The notes under the pieces were generated by a model, which did not search any database, was not told the DNA's origin, and worked only from the letters and a program-made list of their open reading frames with translations. Shown in pieces: positions 24,432-40,346 of a stretch of 64,000 bases of DNA. Position numbers and translations under genes: made by a program. Each line of letters starts with the position of its first letter. Within the stretch, counting starts at the first letter, position 1. This stretch comes from Agroathelia rolfsii (lineage: Eukaryota; Basidiomycota; Agaricomycetes; Amylocorticiales; Amylocorticiaceae): positions 1,922,001 to 1,986,000 of the forward strand of contig JABRWF010000003.1 in assembly GCA_018343915.1 (NCBI GenBank), read 5' to 3'.

Positions 24432-26268
24432 ATGGCCGAGAACGTTCAAGTTGATTTTGACGCAAAGAACATGCCGTTCCGGAGGCTGTATGTATTTATT
24501 TTCTCATCGCCCTTAATCACAAATTTGAATACCCTATGCTTACGAATTTTCTCTTGAACATTGTAGCGGACGGAGTGGCTTGCGGGTTCCAGTCTTCAGT
24601 CTTGGAGGATGTAAGGATTGGGGTGTTCGTTATATGCTGGGCTGTTCTGATGATTGATAACTGCACTCTCAGGGCTCACGCTTGGCGGTACCGTCAAGGG
24701 CGATCCCGTGAAGGACATCATGAAGATCGCGTTCGAGAATGGCATTAACATGGTATGACGTTTTCTTACCTTACGGGAATAGAGATATTGACATCTTCAT
24801 AGTTCGATACGGCAGAAGGTTTGTGCGAAACAATTACTATGCGATTCTATCATCTCCTGATGGCATCTTCTAGGATATGCTGCTGGAAAATCTGAAACTG
24901 AAATGTACGTGTTTATATTTGCATGCATGACTTTGTGAAAGCTAAAGAACACCAAACAGGGGCCGTGTTATCAAGGAGCTCGGTTGGAGGCGTAGCGACA
25001 TCATCGTCTCAACCAAGATCTTCTTTGGCACGCGCAAGGGACCTAACGATATGGGTCTTTCCAGGAAGCAGTGAGCAGCCCACTCATGGGATCTTGAGGA
25101 TTATTCTTCTGAAGCGTACTAACATTCCTACTCTCAGCATCATCGAAGGTCTGCGCCAGTCCCTCGATCGTCTCCAGCTCGATTACGTCGACATCGTGTT
25201 TGCACACCGTCCCGACAACACTGGTAAGTTTCGGCTGAGAAATTTTATATACCAAGTATACTAATAAAATATCCAGTTCCTATGGAGGAGATCGTGAAAG
25301 CCTTTAACTGGGTCGTCGACCAGGGCTGGGTAAAACGTTGTCTTGCTAATACAGAATTCATCCATATTAATTGAATATTTTTCAGGCGTTCTACTGGGGT
25401 ACTTCCGAATGGTCGGCAGCTCAATTGGAAGAGGCTTTCCGTGAGGATTTTCTTTATATATTACGTTAGGAAAAACCTCATATTATACACCCTTATAGAG
25501 ATTGCACAGAGGCTGGGACTCTCTGGTCCCGTGGCGGAGCAATGCCAACACCACATGTTCCATCGCGAGCGCCCCGAGAAGGAATATGCGTCAGTAATCT
25601 GATTATATATGCTTCAGAAGTTGCTGAAACACTATTATTGGCAGTCCTCTGTATGAAAAGTACGGTTTGGGAACTACTCTTTGGTCTCCTCTTGCTAGCG
25701 GATTGCTTACCGGCAAGGTGAGGCTCGACAGTACTTTTGTTGCCAATAGCTGCTGAGTTCATCCAAAATAGTACAATGACGGCATTCCAGAGGGCTCGCG
25801 CTTTGCAAACCACAAGGACTTCTTCAAGAGCACTCTGGACAGTTTCAACGAGGATGAGGGTAAAGCCAAGCTCCAGAAAGTCAGGGAACTTACCGCCTTG
25901 GCAGAGAGAGGTATGTCGTATTCACAAAGAAAATCAAAGTAGATGCATCTATCTATCTTCTTGCAGAGCTTAATACCACTATGACCGCTCTGGCTCTCGC
26001 TTGGGTCGCAAAACACTCGACTACTTCAACGGTCATCCTCGGCGCGAGCAAGGTTAGATATAAGTTTGAAGTTCTCAGCACTGAATCACTCCTGCTGATC
26101 TTTCGTACATTATAGCCCGAGCAGGTCCTGGACAACCTCAAGGCGGTCGAGGTTCTCCCGAAATTAACACCAGAAATCCTGGAGAAGATCGACGCCATCC
26201 TCGCCAACAAGCCCAACCCTCCTACTACCTATGGGCGACCTCCGTTGGATTCCACCAGCAAGCTTTGA
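24432..26268 (+). CDS. Kv-beta-type NADPH-dependent aldo/keto reductase
   Basis: About 355 residues in a dozen or so very short exons. The fold starts with [21 protein letters not shown]. Motifs of the aldo/keto reductase barrel follow in order: [13 protein letters not shown] (catalytic Asp and Tyr), [10 protein letters not shown] (catalytic Lys), [12 protein letters not shown] (catalytic His), [22 protein letters not shown] (cofactor loop) and [13 protein letters not shown] (NADPH-binding end). The GxxSGLRVP start and the [13 protein letters not shown] loop match the Kv-channel beta-subunit/AKR6 group, whose members reduce aldehydes and ketones. A true channel partner is not implied in a fungus. 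The ATG follows a CT-rich leader (ACCAAAAATGG). Exon density is high even for this genome, and single exons as short as about 30-60 bp make the exact boundaries approximate. Confidence 0.92.
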
Positions 26269-26594
26269 GAGAAAGAACGGATAGCGTAATACAAGTGGAT
26301 TTCAAGAGATGTAGAATTTAAATTAAATTAAACTTTTTCTATTGTATCCGCTGCCTTTAAATTGAAGATGTTTCGTCGTTCGTTATGTTCAGATTCAATT
26401 GGCAGTCAAGTCCATTCAGCCACCTAGTTGTGGCACAAATTTGGTGCCACATTTTTAGCCACAGCTGCAGACTTACTAGTACCGCTTTTATGCTGGCCTC
26501 CATATTCAAGCTCAACTCGGACAATCAACACAATCCATTTATTGCTCGAGCGACCCATCAATTCTCTCTATTTCAAAATAATACTAACCTTATC

Positions 26595-28223
26595 ATGGGG
26601 AGACATTCATTAAGCAACAACTCGATCGCGCAGCCTGTTTCCCCTCACTTTCTACTACTGCAAAAGCGAATAGCAGAACTCGAATGGGAAGTTTTCTACC
26701 TAAAGCATAAGGACATCAAAGCATCAAATATCCTACTTACCCCATTGAAACAAGATACGCAAGGATCTGCATTACTAGCATCTTTTTTCGAACCTAAAGC
26801 CGTACTGGAAGACAGCAAGGTACCTCTAGATATCATTGCACTCATCTATCAGCTTGCCAATGACTGCTATCACCCGGAATCTTTGTTTACTCCACAAGAT
26901 GTCCTTCTGGAAGCTGTGTTAACCGCACAAGGCGCTTCAAGCTCCGAAGAAACTCTTAATGTAATAACCGAGTCTCGACGTCCATCTACGTATGTTGCCC
27001 AGATCCATGCGACGCTGAGGGCACGCAAGGAATGCAGAGAGATGGTCAAGGTTGCGCGGTTTTGGAAGTCTCAGGCACTCCAGAAAGAAGATAGCTTGGA
27101 CCTTGTCACGCCTTCGTCTTCTGCGCTATCTGATATCCTGCTTCGTGATCATGAAGCTTGTCAACGCGAGGCGTCGAAAGCCTTGTGTACTATGTCTCCG
27201 ATCCTTGATGCTGATGAAAGCTTGGGAAGCGGTAATACTTTTTCCCATGATCAGAAAGCATACGATGACACTCGAGGAAAAGTGCGATCTTTCGCATTGC
27301 TTGAAGACGAAGATTCTCTATTTTCTGGCTCCATGTCGTCATCACCTACTTCCGTTTCTTCAATGCTTTTGAAGCTGAATCGCCGATTTTCTGAGTCGGT
27401 TGCAGAAAGAGAAAGGGCTTCTGTGGAAATATCTTCTCCGAGTGTCTCTTTTACTTCTCCTGGAGACGTCACTCTGGTGTGCGAAACGATCATAACTTCG
27501 AAATCAACGGATGAATCTTTTCATACTTTAGATGAGATAGGAAAGCCCGGCTCCACGCAACATTTGTCAGAGGAGGGCGACACGTTTCTATGTCATGATT
27601 CTCCATTCCATAACGAAGGCACCTCCCGTAACAATTCAGAACCAGACGCTCTACCAACTGTTGTCTTTAACACCGAGAAACTTCACATTCGAAAGAAGAT
27701 CGAAATGTCTTCCTCTGCCGCCCCTTTTTTTCGCCTTCCTAAATCGCTTTTGCCTAAGACTTCGCTCAGCTCCTACCCACGAACGCTGCAGATACGACCA
27801 ACTCCCACTCCGGTAAAGCAGCAAACGCCAAAATCTTCAACCAGTTCGAAGAGGCCAAGTCGATTGCCTACACCATCATCCTCCACCCTAGCTAGGACAG
27901 CCTATGCGCCGGCGTTGACGTTGACACCGTCTACAAAATCATCGTTGGAGAAGGCGAGTGTTGCGAATGCTCTGAAGAACCAAACGCATTCAGCGAAGAG
28001 TCGCAACCCGTCTACTAAATCTTCTCTCAGAAGCGCAATGGTCAAACCCGAGAAGCAACCAGATGCGACCAAGCCCGGTAAGATAGTACATCCCATTTCA
28101 ACTATGGGCCGCAGTGGTGGCGTCGCGGTTAAATGCAACTCGAGCTGTGTCCCTGACAAGGTAAGAGGGATGATTGTTGCAACGAGAACGGCTGCTTTTG
28201 AGAAAGCACAGAGGAAGAATTAG
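26595..28223 (+). CDS. Hypothetical Ser/Thr-rich protein, about 542 aa
   Basis: One long uninterrupted frame, unusual among these intron-rich neighbours. It opens upstream at 26385, but the ATG at 26595 (MGRHSLSNNS) is the more likely start, since the preceding 70 codons look like leader sequence. Residues 15-60 predict a helix (LLLQKRIAELEWEVFYLKHKDIKASN). A compact region follows to about residue 165 (DIIALIYQLANDCYHPESLFTPQDVLLEAV and STYVAQIHATLRARKECREM). The rest is low complexity, with many Ser/Thr-Pro sites (RPTPTPVKQQTPKSSTSSK), suggesting a phosphorylated disordered tail. I do not recognise a family. The stop at 28223 is about 240 bp from the stop of the convergent GALT gene. Confidence 0.65.
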   Translation: MGRHSLSNNSIAQPVSPHFLLLQKRIAELEWEVFYLKHKDIKASNILLTPLKQDTQGSALLASFFEPKAVLEDSKVPLDIIALIYQLANDCYHPESLFTPQDVLLEAVLTAQGASSSEETLNVITESRRPSTYVAQIHATLRARKECREMVKVARFWKSQALQKEDSLDLVTPSSSALSDILLRDHEACQREASKALCTMSPILDADESLGSGNTFSHDQKAYDDTRGKVRSFALLEDEDSLFSGSMSSSPTSVSSMLLKLNRRFSESVAERERASVEISSPSVSFTSPGDVTLVCETIITSKSTDESFHTLDEIGKPGSTQHLSEEGDTFLCHDSPFHNEGTSRNNSEPDALPTVVFNTEKLHIRKKIEMSSSAAPFFRLPKSLLPKTSLSSYPRTLQIRPTPTPVKQQTPKSSTSSKRPSRLPTPSSSTLARTAYAPALTLTPSTKSSLEKASVANALKNQTHSAKSRNPSTKSSLRSAMVKPEKQPDATKPGKIVHPISTMGRSGGVAVKCNSSCVPDKVRGMIVATRTAAFEKAQRKN

Positions 28224-28465
28224 CAGGCGGATTTCCTCTCGGGATTTCGGAGGAACTGTATTCAAGTGGTAATTTAAGTTGTACATGCATGTATCCTATT
28301 CATTCGTTTGTACTAGTACATCTATTCACATTCTGTCTATCGCGAACAGCAAATATATTTGTTATGGACGTATGGCATGTATTTTGAAACAATCTAAAAA
28401 AGTAAAATAAAAATATAATTCTCAAGTTTACAACGACACTTTCATCCACACGCTCCAACTTTGGT

Positions 28466-29817
<1,352 letters not shown>

Positions 29818-30103
29818 GTCGGGGGCCCAGGATTGAGATGATGTGGGCGATAACTTGGGTTGCAGATGAAATCCATGAGATTTTGTGCTCTTGCTGAGCT
29901 GGACAAGGCCGACGAGCTTCGGATGTCGATGTCACCGGATCAATCGGACCGAAGTAAGCGAGGCACGTGCGTAAAAGTCACGAGACCATCAGAAGCGCTG
30001 GTAACTTGCAGTAACTTAACTTACTCCCAGTGGCACTGCAATTCACCAAGCATTAATACTGATTGACTACTCAACAATACTGGATACTGGATACTCAAAT
30101 AAT

Positions 30104-32323
<2,220 letters not shown>

Positions 32324-32520
32324 AACATTTTTTCATGACATGGATACAAGAAAATACCAGTATATCTTATGGTTTTGTGCTCTATGCGTGCGTTGTTATT
32401 GTATATATACTCAGAGGTTTGACTCTCGAAATCACAAAACAAATTCGCAACGTATAAGGAAGTTAAAAAAAAAAAGTTAGATCTACAAAGCAGCTTCACA
32501 ATAAACAACAAGGCACAGTA

Positions 32521-35500
32521 TCATTGGATTAATGGCGCGCTAGGCTTGAAACCCCTCTTGGGGGCAGGTTTTGGGGGGTCTCGGGTAATTATAGGTGGTC
32601 TCCAAACAGTTGGTACATTATTTGTCGTTGATGATGTCGTTGCTGTTGTTGATGTAGATGCGAGAGCAGCAGTAGCGTTTGTGCTCGCAGGTCGAGGCAC
32701 CATCGTGTTAGTTGCTGCTGTTGTTGAAGAGGAAGCTTGAAACGAATACTTGCTCCTCAGTTCCGCAGGCTGGGGTATAGTAGATGCGGTTGAACTGTGC
32801 CGATAACGGTATGTTATTAACCTCATGCACAAAAATGCATAACATAATCAAAAACATACGATCTTGTCCGCTTTGGCGAATTGTTCTGATTAGACCGCGA
32901 ACATATGTTAATCACTGCTGAACCATATGCACTCCATCGCTCTCGTGTCGTTGTGAAGTCATTATCTTCGTCGAATATACGCTTAAACTCACGTTGGTCT
33001 AAACAACCAATGTTAATATCTCGACAATCCAACCATAGGGAGGTACAAGAAATCAAGACCTGTTGGTGCAAGCAAGCTCAGTGTCTGGACCATCTCGTGT
33101 GTGAAAATCTCATCAGGATCAATGCATTTTTTCTTCGCCTCCTTTATTAAATAAAATTAGAAGCATAGCTAGATTAGATTGAAGGAAAATGGCCTTACAC
33201 GATCGCGGAAAGCCATGAGCTTTTCGTACCGCACTTTTGCGGAAGTTTCATCAGCCTCGGGAGCTTTGGCAAGACTTTCCAGAACCGTAGGCAAGACATC
33301 ATCATCTGGGAAAAAGGAGATGGGGTCGCCCATTTCGGGCCGAGGAGAAGCAGGGGTCTTATTCTTCCTAGAAGGTTTATCACTTGCCGTGGAAGTAGAA
33401 GCTTCGTGCGATTCGGGCCCCATTCTAGTACTACCAGGCTTATTCATAATGGGAATCTTTGAAGACACCATGAATTTATCCTTTCGCTGCATAAATGCTC
33501 TGGCTTTGGGTCCGGCCTAATGGGAAATGGGCCTTTAGTCATTTACACCACGTCAAAAGAATAAAAGTACCTTGTAATAAGTATTATGAAAGCCTGACGT
33601 ATTTGCCTCCTGGAAAAGCGTTACGGCATTCTCACTCAGGAGCATGTCAAATATGCGGCTGGCCACCGTCTTGTCAAGATGCTTGCCAACGCCGAACAAT
33701 GGTGCGCTATCATGTCCTTTGTCTCGGATAGCCTTGAGATTCTTGCCAATAAAAATGTTGATAAACATGTCTCGCGATATCGTTTTGAGATATTGAATCA
33801 GTCGAATCATGTTCCGCGCGTCCTGTGTCCGATCATCAATCTTAGTGATGCCAGGCGTGGCACAATTGTCGCATAACCCGTGGCAGTTCTTTGGATCAAA
33901 CATCTCATCAAAATAGCGCAGGATCTGGACACGTCGGCAGTCGCTGTTGTTCGAACAGTACTCTTGAACGCGAAACACATCTTCCTTTTGCCGGGCAAGC
34001 TCTTCATCGGAAGGCTTGCGATTTTGGTCGTCCACTCGGGCAAGCATTCCGCACAAACGGATGACGTCGCCAACAGAGAAGTCTAAAATGAACAAATTAG
34101 ACCATATAAAGAGGAAGTATTCAAGGACAAATCAAATATATACACATACATAAGAGACAGTCTGCTGGAAGGCCATCACGACCCGCACGACCGGTTTCCT
34201 GATAGTACCTGCAATTCACATATGAAAATTAAGTTAAGTTGATGGAAAATGATATGAAAGTATACTACAAACCCCTCCAAGTTCTTTGGCAGTGAATGAT
34301 GAATGACGAATCGCACTAGATCATATCATATCAGATATGTGTGTTCAGGAGGTTGCTTCAACGAAGAAACAAACCATCTGGTTTGTCTATACCCATGCCA
34401 AAGGCAATCTATCTTCAAATAAGAACAGTGAAAAATAAATAAAAATATGTATCACAAACCGTAGCGACAATGATTTTGAATCGTCCTATCATCCAGGCTT
34501 TCAGCGTCGCTGACCTATCCTCGCTAGACATCCCTGCATGATAATGCTCTGCTCGGATGTTGTGGTTCTCACGAAGGTTCGATGCAAACGTTTCACAATC
34601 GTTCCGCGAGAAGCAGTAGATCACGCCGCAATCGCGGGGGTGATACTGTTGAATCCATTTGGCAATGTCCGAGGCAACCTCCTTTGTCTTCTGCTGTACA
34701 ATATAACGGAGGTTGACACGGTTATGAGATTGCTCCAGGAACACGCAACCTGGTATGTTCAAATTTGCCTTGATATCGTGTACTACTTTGGAGTTTGCGG
34801 TGCCCGTAAGCGCCATAATGGGAATGCCTGGATACTCTCGACGCAATGATCCTAAAGATGTATACTAGAACAATTCAGTGACACAAGTCCGACCACCGAG
34901 AAAAAGAGGCTGCTCACAGCTTCTCGGAAGCTACGACCCCATCCGGATATACAATGAGCCTCATCGATCACAAACCGTGCCAGCTGCTGCTCCCTGTGAA
35001 GGTGTACTAGCACGCTCTTCAAGACATTACTCTCTTGGAGTTTCTCGGGCGTGACGTATACCAGGTTGGGTTTGTCCCGTCCATACAAGCGCGAGCGAAT
35101 GTTGTTCGATTCGTCTCCTGTGACTTCAGAGTTCCAGAGGACGACATCCGCGCCGCGCCGCTTGAGTGCCTGGACCTGGTCCTGCATCAGAGCAATGAGC
35201 GGCGAGACGACGAATGTGACACCACAGGTTGCCCCGCCTCGACATAATGCCGGAAGCTGGAAACAAAGACTCTTGCCACCGCCGGTGGGCATGAGAACGA
35301 AAACGTCTTTGCCAGAAAGTGTGGCCTGGATGGCTTCGAGTTGGTAGGGACGGAACGAGGACATGTTGAAGACGTCTTTGAGCACACGCATGATTTCGGC
35401 ATCATATGGAGAAGTCGGAACAACAGCAGGTGCTTGTGTTGGTACCACTGTGGTTAATGCTGCGGGTGAAACGGTGGTCACACTTTTCGGATTGAGGTCT

Positions 35501-36757
35501 AGATCTTGCGTTTCGAAGTCATCATCAAGTACGATGACATCCTGGGTTTCCCACAGAATATCATCGCTATCAGGAAAGGCGGGCGGGGCTGGTTTATTGG
35601 TATACTGATGATTGACTGACGAAGAGAGCGTTGAAACAGGGTTATGGCTTCGAGGAGAAAAGGGAGAATTGAATTTCGTTCTTTCAGTGCTATATGAAGA
35701 CATGACGGCAGATGTAACAGGTGGTGGATGTTCGACACGCGGATCTTTTTGTGTCGTAGAAATGGTTTGCTGGGGGGGTTGGTGTGTGTAATGAGATCCT
35801 CGATTTTTATGATGCTCCAAATGCCCCAAGACCTCATCTGTTCGTTTTTGAAGATATTCCCTAGTACACGAATATCATTAGATCCAGCAAGAATACGAAG
35901 CCTTTCTGTCATACCTTTGTAAATTCAGAAACTCGATATCATGCTCTTCGTCTCTAATATAATAATCCGAGATCTCGTCATCGACACGACGTTTTTCTCG
36001 ACTAATCACAATGAGAAGTTGCTTCAACCTCTGCGAAGATAGCTTTTACAAATGCACAAATGCGTCATAGTGTGTTCTTCGATGTATTATACAAATATAC
36101 CTTATCGAGGCCCTGGGCTGCACGAGAAGCTGTGTGGAAAGCAGCTCCTTCTATGTTATCAGAAGATATATGAGTGGGATCTCCATTCATTGATCTAGGT
36201 CTGCCACTGTCTTCTTCGGTATGTGGAAGTGAATGAGACGACTGGAGTGGCGGACTACTTATCGCTGGAGAAGAGGGTTTGACTGTCGCAGTTCCATTAA
36301 CTCGAAGTTTCATATCCGGGCCTGAACGGGACTGGGTATGACTTTGTTTTATTCGCTTCGAGGAAATGTCCACATCGTTTTCGGATGGTTCGCGAGATGG
36401 GCGTTTCAGTGGGGCGACAGAGACCGACGTCCAGGGCTCTTCATCGTCTAATATGTCAATTACATCGTGTGTTGGCGCCGGCTTTGGCTTCCCAAAGTTT
36501 GCGGTGGAGAAAGACTGAAGGGGTGGACGCGAAGTTGATTGCCACTCTGGGATGACTTAGCTATACAAGGCAGAGTGACGAGATGAGAGGTTCCACCAAC
36601 TGGATGTGCTAGCAGAGGCTGTCGGCTGGTTGTCTGCGAGAAGAGGTGCGGGCTTGAATTTGGACTATATACATCATTTTTTGAGCTGCAACCTAAGGAC
36701 CAGTCGGGATGGAATAAACCGGACCTTGGGCTTGTACGATTGTGACGAACTGGCCAT
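32521..36757 (-). CDS. BLM/Sgs1-type RecQ DNA helicase
   Basis: A 3'-5' helicase of roughly 1,100-1,200 residues that processes recombination intermediates. The start is MASSSQSYKPK at 36757. A long disordered N-terminal part follows, including DDILWETQDVIVLDDDF. The helicase core begins near 35400: FRPYQLEAIQATLSGKDVFV, motif I MPTGGGKSLCFQLP, VVSPLIALMQDQV, motif II DEAHCISGWG, motif III LTGTAN, HAGMSSEDRS, IAFGMGIDK and motif VI YYQETGRAGRDG. The RQC zinc site is visible as CRRVQILRYFDE...CHGLCDNC. An HRDC-like region follows (RYEKLMAFRDR joined by splicing to CIDPDEIFTHEMVQTLSLLAPT), then a Ser/Thr-rich tail to the stop at 32521. The loop after motif II reads GWGRSFR where family members have S/NxWGHDFR or WGRDFR. 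Near 36560 an in-frame stop is avoided only by a 33-bp or 54-bp intron, so that junction is uncertain. Confidence 0.92.
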
Positions 36758-37017
36758 TGCCGCCTATAGATGAGAAACCGATTTACAATTTTCCTGCTAT
36801 CAGCCAGAGGACACCCGAGCAGGACAGATGGGGATTGGTCGAGAGAAGGATAGCAACTAATCAAAGGAAGCCCTTGACGATGACTGAGAAATACGCGGAT
36901 ATATACTAATATTCGAGAAAGAACTTGAAATAATTATAATCCAAGTGCAGGATGGATTGCGGTCACATGCAAGACGCGTAGCGGAGTCGCAATCCTATCT
37001 TGACCTCAACGCCCACC

Positions 37018-38712
37018 ATGTCGCGTCAGTATTGGTTCCCAAAGATGAGCTCAGACGATATCATATCGTCTCTTGCCCAGTGGGGGCTGTCCATTAGCAA
37101 AGAGCAGCTTATAAGACCGTCCTCCGATTTTATTTGGTCACTGTACACCTCTATCTTAGAGCAGGCAACATCCTTGTCTCAGTCCGCGCTGCAAGAGCCG
37201 CTGCGTGAGGTACTCCAGACGCTTGATGACACGAGTTCAGATCTCCATAGTACTTCTCTTGCACACAATTTCATTATCACCCATTTGTAAGCCAGCCCGT
37301 CACAATGCTACAACCTATGATGCAACGAGTGAGAATAGGATCGACTTTGCAGAGGCAGCTAAAGTCCCCGCATTCTCAGCAAAGGACGTCTTTCTTCCAG
37401 AGCCGGAAAGAACAAAAGTGATCCTGTCTGCATTCATCAACTACATCAAATTCTGTGAACAAAATGCGCCTATCATTACCGAGTGCCAGAAGGCATCTAC
37501 AAACGCTATAGAAGAACGAAAGAAAGTGATGAGGGAACTCGAAGAAGTGAAGATGCAGCTTGCTAGTCTCAAGTAAGCATAATGTAGCTTTGCAGTTCCA
37601 TCCGTAGTTGATTATGGAATTTTCTGCCTAACCCCCCCCCCCCCAGAGCGCAACGGGCAAAGGATGAGCCTCAGTGTCTTGCATACCAGCAGGAAAACGA
37701 GAAAATTATGAAAGCCCTTTACGGACAGCAAGCCGTTCAGATTGATCTAGGCCATGATATAGAAGCCTTGAAAGTCCAAAAAGCGTCTATACTGAGCTCC
37801 AAGGTAGAAGTGTTTGCGCAATTCTCCTTACATATCTGACAATCGTTACAGGATAACATCAACAAAGATATTGCGCTCGTGTCCGACAGCATCAGTAAGA
37901 CACGTCCTAGAATCGTTCAATCGCCCGAGCGGATCAAGCGCGCTATTACAACCATGGGCTCGGCCGCCATGGAAGACAAGCGGATAGTAGCCATGAACGA
38001 GCAAAAGGCGCGCGACTTGACTGCCAAGTACAACGCCCTGTTGGTTATTGAAAAGGTAGTGAACATCATCATCACAATGTTCTTGATGACCTAAACCACT
38101 CCTTTTCTTTTCTTTTAGGAAGTACGTGGCTGTTGCGAACAGCTACACACCATTGAAAAGGAAATAGACCAGCTGAATGCCTCGCAAAAATCCCTATCCG
38201 CATACAGAGACCTCTTTGACGAGCGGAAATTTGCGCGGACAGAACTGCTAATGATGCATGATCGGTTACTGAAGCAGTTGAGCAATGCCGAAGACAAGCT
38301 TGAACGCGCTCAGAAACACGCTGAGGATAAAAAGGCCGCTGGTATGCGCACGATTGAGCGTCTCCGGCAAGAATATGAAGATATTGCACTTGAGCGCCAG
38401 CAAAACGATCAAGAGTTGAAAGTGATCAACGACAAGGCCGACGAGATCGTAATTATGGTCAGTATAATAGCCATGGCGACAGGTTTACATCATAGCTAAA
38501 TGCCGCTTTTCGTACAGATGCAAGATCATATGAAAAGGAGCGAAGCAGAACTCAGCGAACTATTGACTTCTTATTGGAACCTTAGACATAATACTGGTCA
38601 GTTCCCCGGTTGATCTATCTCTTGTGTTAGTTATGAGTGTTGACTACGTTAACAAGATGTGTATATGGAAACCCTGGCCACAAAACTCGGGATGCATGTG
38701 ACGTCAGATTAG
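37018..38712 (+). CDS. NUF2: Kinetochore protein Nuf2 (Ndc80 complex)
   Basis: About 460 residues. The N-terminus (MSRQYWFPKMSSDDIISSLAQWGLSI...) is the calponin-homology-like head of Nuf2, with the typical WFPKM and W(L/G)L spacing. After a 43-bp intron comes KDVFLPEPERTKVILSAFINYIKFCEQN, the second conserved Nuf2 block. The remainder is coiled coil (RERKKVMRELEEVKMQLASLK-like heptads, EQLHTIEKEIDQLNASQKSL, RLRQEYEDIALERQQNDQEL), which pairs with Ndc80 in the complex that holds microtubule ends. The last exon ends MHVTSD with the stop at 38712. The intron at about 37577-37646 contains a C11 run. The gene diverges from RecQ (starts 260 bp apart) and converges on the ING-family gene, with only 79 bp between the stops. 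Confidence 0.9.
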
Positions 38713-38791
38713 GTGTAGTATAGTTATATCATGCTTAGACAGTGTACATGTACATTAGTGAGACTGTAGGATTTTAATTGCTATCGAAGCT

Positions 38792-40346
38792 CTATCTCTT
38801 CTTGCGTTTCCGTGGCGGCGGCACAGAGGGCTTGCAGTCCCGGCAATACCATTCTTCGTCCTCCCGTGGAAGTTCGTTTGCTTGCAAGCAGCCAATATGG
38901 TACTAAAGCCAAGACTTTATTTAGTGTTAACCAGAAAAAGACAGAAAAGATACCTACCCATTCTCTTGGACAATTATGATTGTCACAGGCGACCATCTAT
39001 GACAACACAAAGTCAATCATAGAAAGATCCACAACAACACATTACTTTACCTCGCCGAAAGATGGTCGGTCGCAATAGCAATATCTCTTATTCTCCTCGT
39101 CGACATCTATTGCGTCAGCAAGTGGTATATCTTCCGGCAGGGCGACAGATGCAGACTTGGCGGATCTGAGAGAGCGTATGGGACCGTCCAAGTCGACCGC
39201 CGTCTGCTCTGGTTGACCAGATGTCACCTTTTTGTCGCCTTTGAGCCGCTTGCCCTTGCCACGTCTGCGATCGTCTTCGCCAACACCATCACCATACTTG
39301 TTTTCGGCACCCATGAGATCTGGCTCTGGGGATGGGCTGATAAAGGCGTGAACCGGTCGCGACCACCGAGGGGCGGGGATCTCTGAGAGAGTTGTAGGGA
39401 GGGGATGGTATATCGGTTGTCCATCCGTAGCCAACGAATGCTCCTGGTCTTTGACGGCTTGGTCAAGTAGGCGTATATGACGGTCGATCTAGGGGGATGT
39501 ACGGTTAGCAAAAGAACGAATTTGGTTAGGTTATCCTACGTACCGATTCCAGCGCGGTGTGAGACACGTTGATCTTTTCTTCAGACGCTCGCAAGATGTC
39601 CCCTGCTAGTTTGCCAATTTTGATGAGAAAATCTCGGGAGGAGTATTGAGTGTCGAGCGCATATGTGGGAGTCAGGTCGGGTGAAACAACGTTCTCTTGA
39701 GGTTCAGATGCTTGAGTAGGGTCAGGAGTGGGTGGAGATGGAGTCGTCGGCGTTGTACTGTTCTCTGGACCTTCTTTTATATCACCAGGTAGTAAGTCCT
39801 GTATCAAAGGGCGTGTCGACGACTTTGAGCCACGCTTGGAAATGGCCCGACGGAGAGAGATGTAATCGTTGATAGTAGACATTAAGCCCTCATTGCATTC
39901 TAGATACAGTAGCATGAGCGACTGCATAACAGAGAAAATAACGCATCCGCCCTAACCTTTGGACTGCACATCGAGCTCGCGCACGATATCGTAATAGCGA
40001 TATAACGATAGAGGAAGCTGTTCAATAACTCAACTCATAAGCAAAATATCAGCATTTCTGATATTTCTGGATTACAAAACTATGCATTCGCTGTACCTTC
40101 AAAGTATTCCTCTCTCAGACCACCCCATATTTCCTGCTCCTTCTGAGGATCATGATTGTCTTGATCCGGTTCCAGCCCCTCTATCACTGAATCGCTGCTT
40201 TCATGCGTCGACTGTCCAGTAGCACCTTCTTCTAGCAGGGGTGCTTTGTGCGCGGCTGGACTGGGAGAACTTGGGGGAGGAGGCAAGTTGGCACTGATAG
40301 ACGCTGTCAAGGTTTCTGTACGCGGTTTTTTGCGAGTTCCACGCAT
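38792..40346 (-). CDS. ING-family PHD-finger protein (Pho23/Yng-like)
   Basis: About 410 residues. The N-terminus is basic and Pro-rich (MRGTRKKPRTETL), then EIWGGLREEYFE joins by splicing to IEQLPLSLYRYYDIVRELD, the conserved ING N-terminal helix pair. The middle is a long Ser/Thr/Pro linker followed by SSRDFLIKIGKLAGDILRASEEKINVSHTALESI and DRHIRLLDQAV, the second ING helix. The C-terminus is a full PHD finger: YCYCDRPSFGE, MVACDNHNCPREW, YHIGCLQANELPR and WYCRDCKPS, ending in a basic tail PPRKRKKR. ING proteins read H3K4me3 within histone acetyltransferase or deacetylase complexes. Whether this one belongs to RPD3L, NuA4 or NuA3 cannot be decided by eye. It diverges from the pseudokinase gene, with 614 bp between starts. 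Confidence 0.9.

Noticed and set aside
37630..37646. C11 run considered as a frameshift-prone site in Nuf2.
   Set aside because: It lies inside an intron just before the acceptor, so it does not affect the reading frame.
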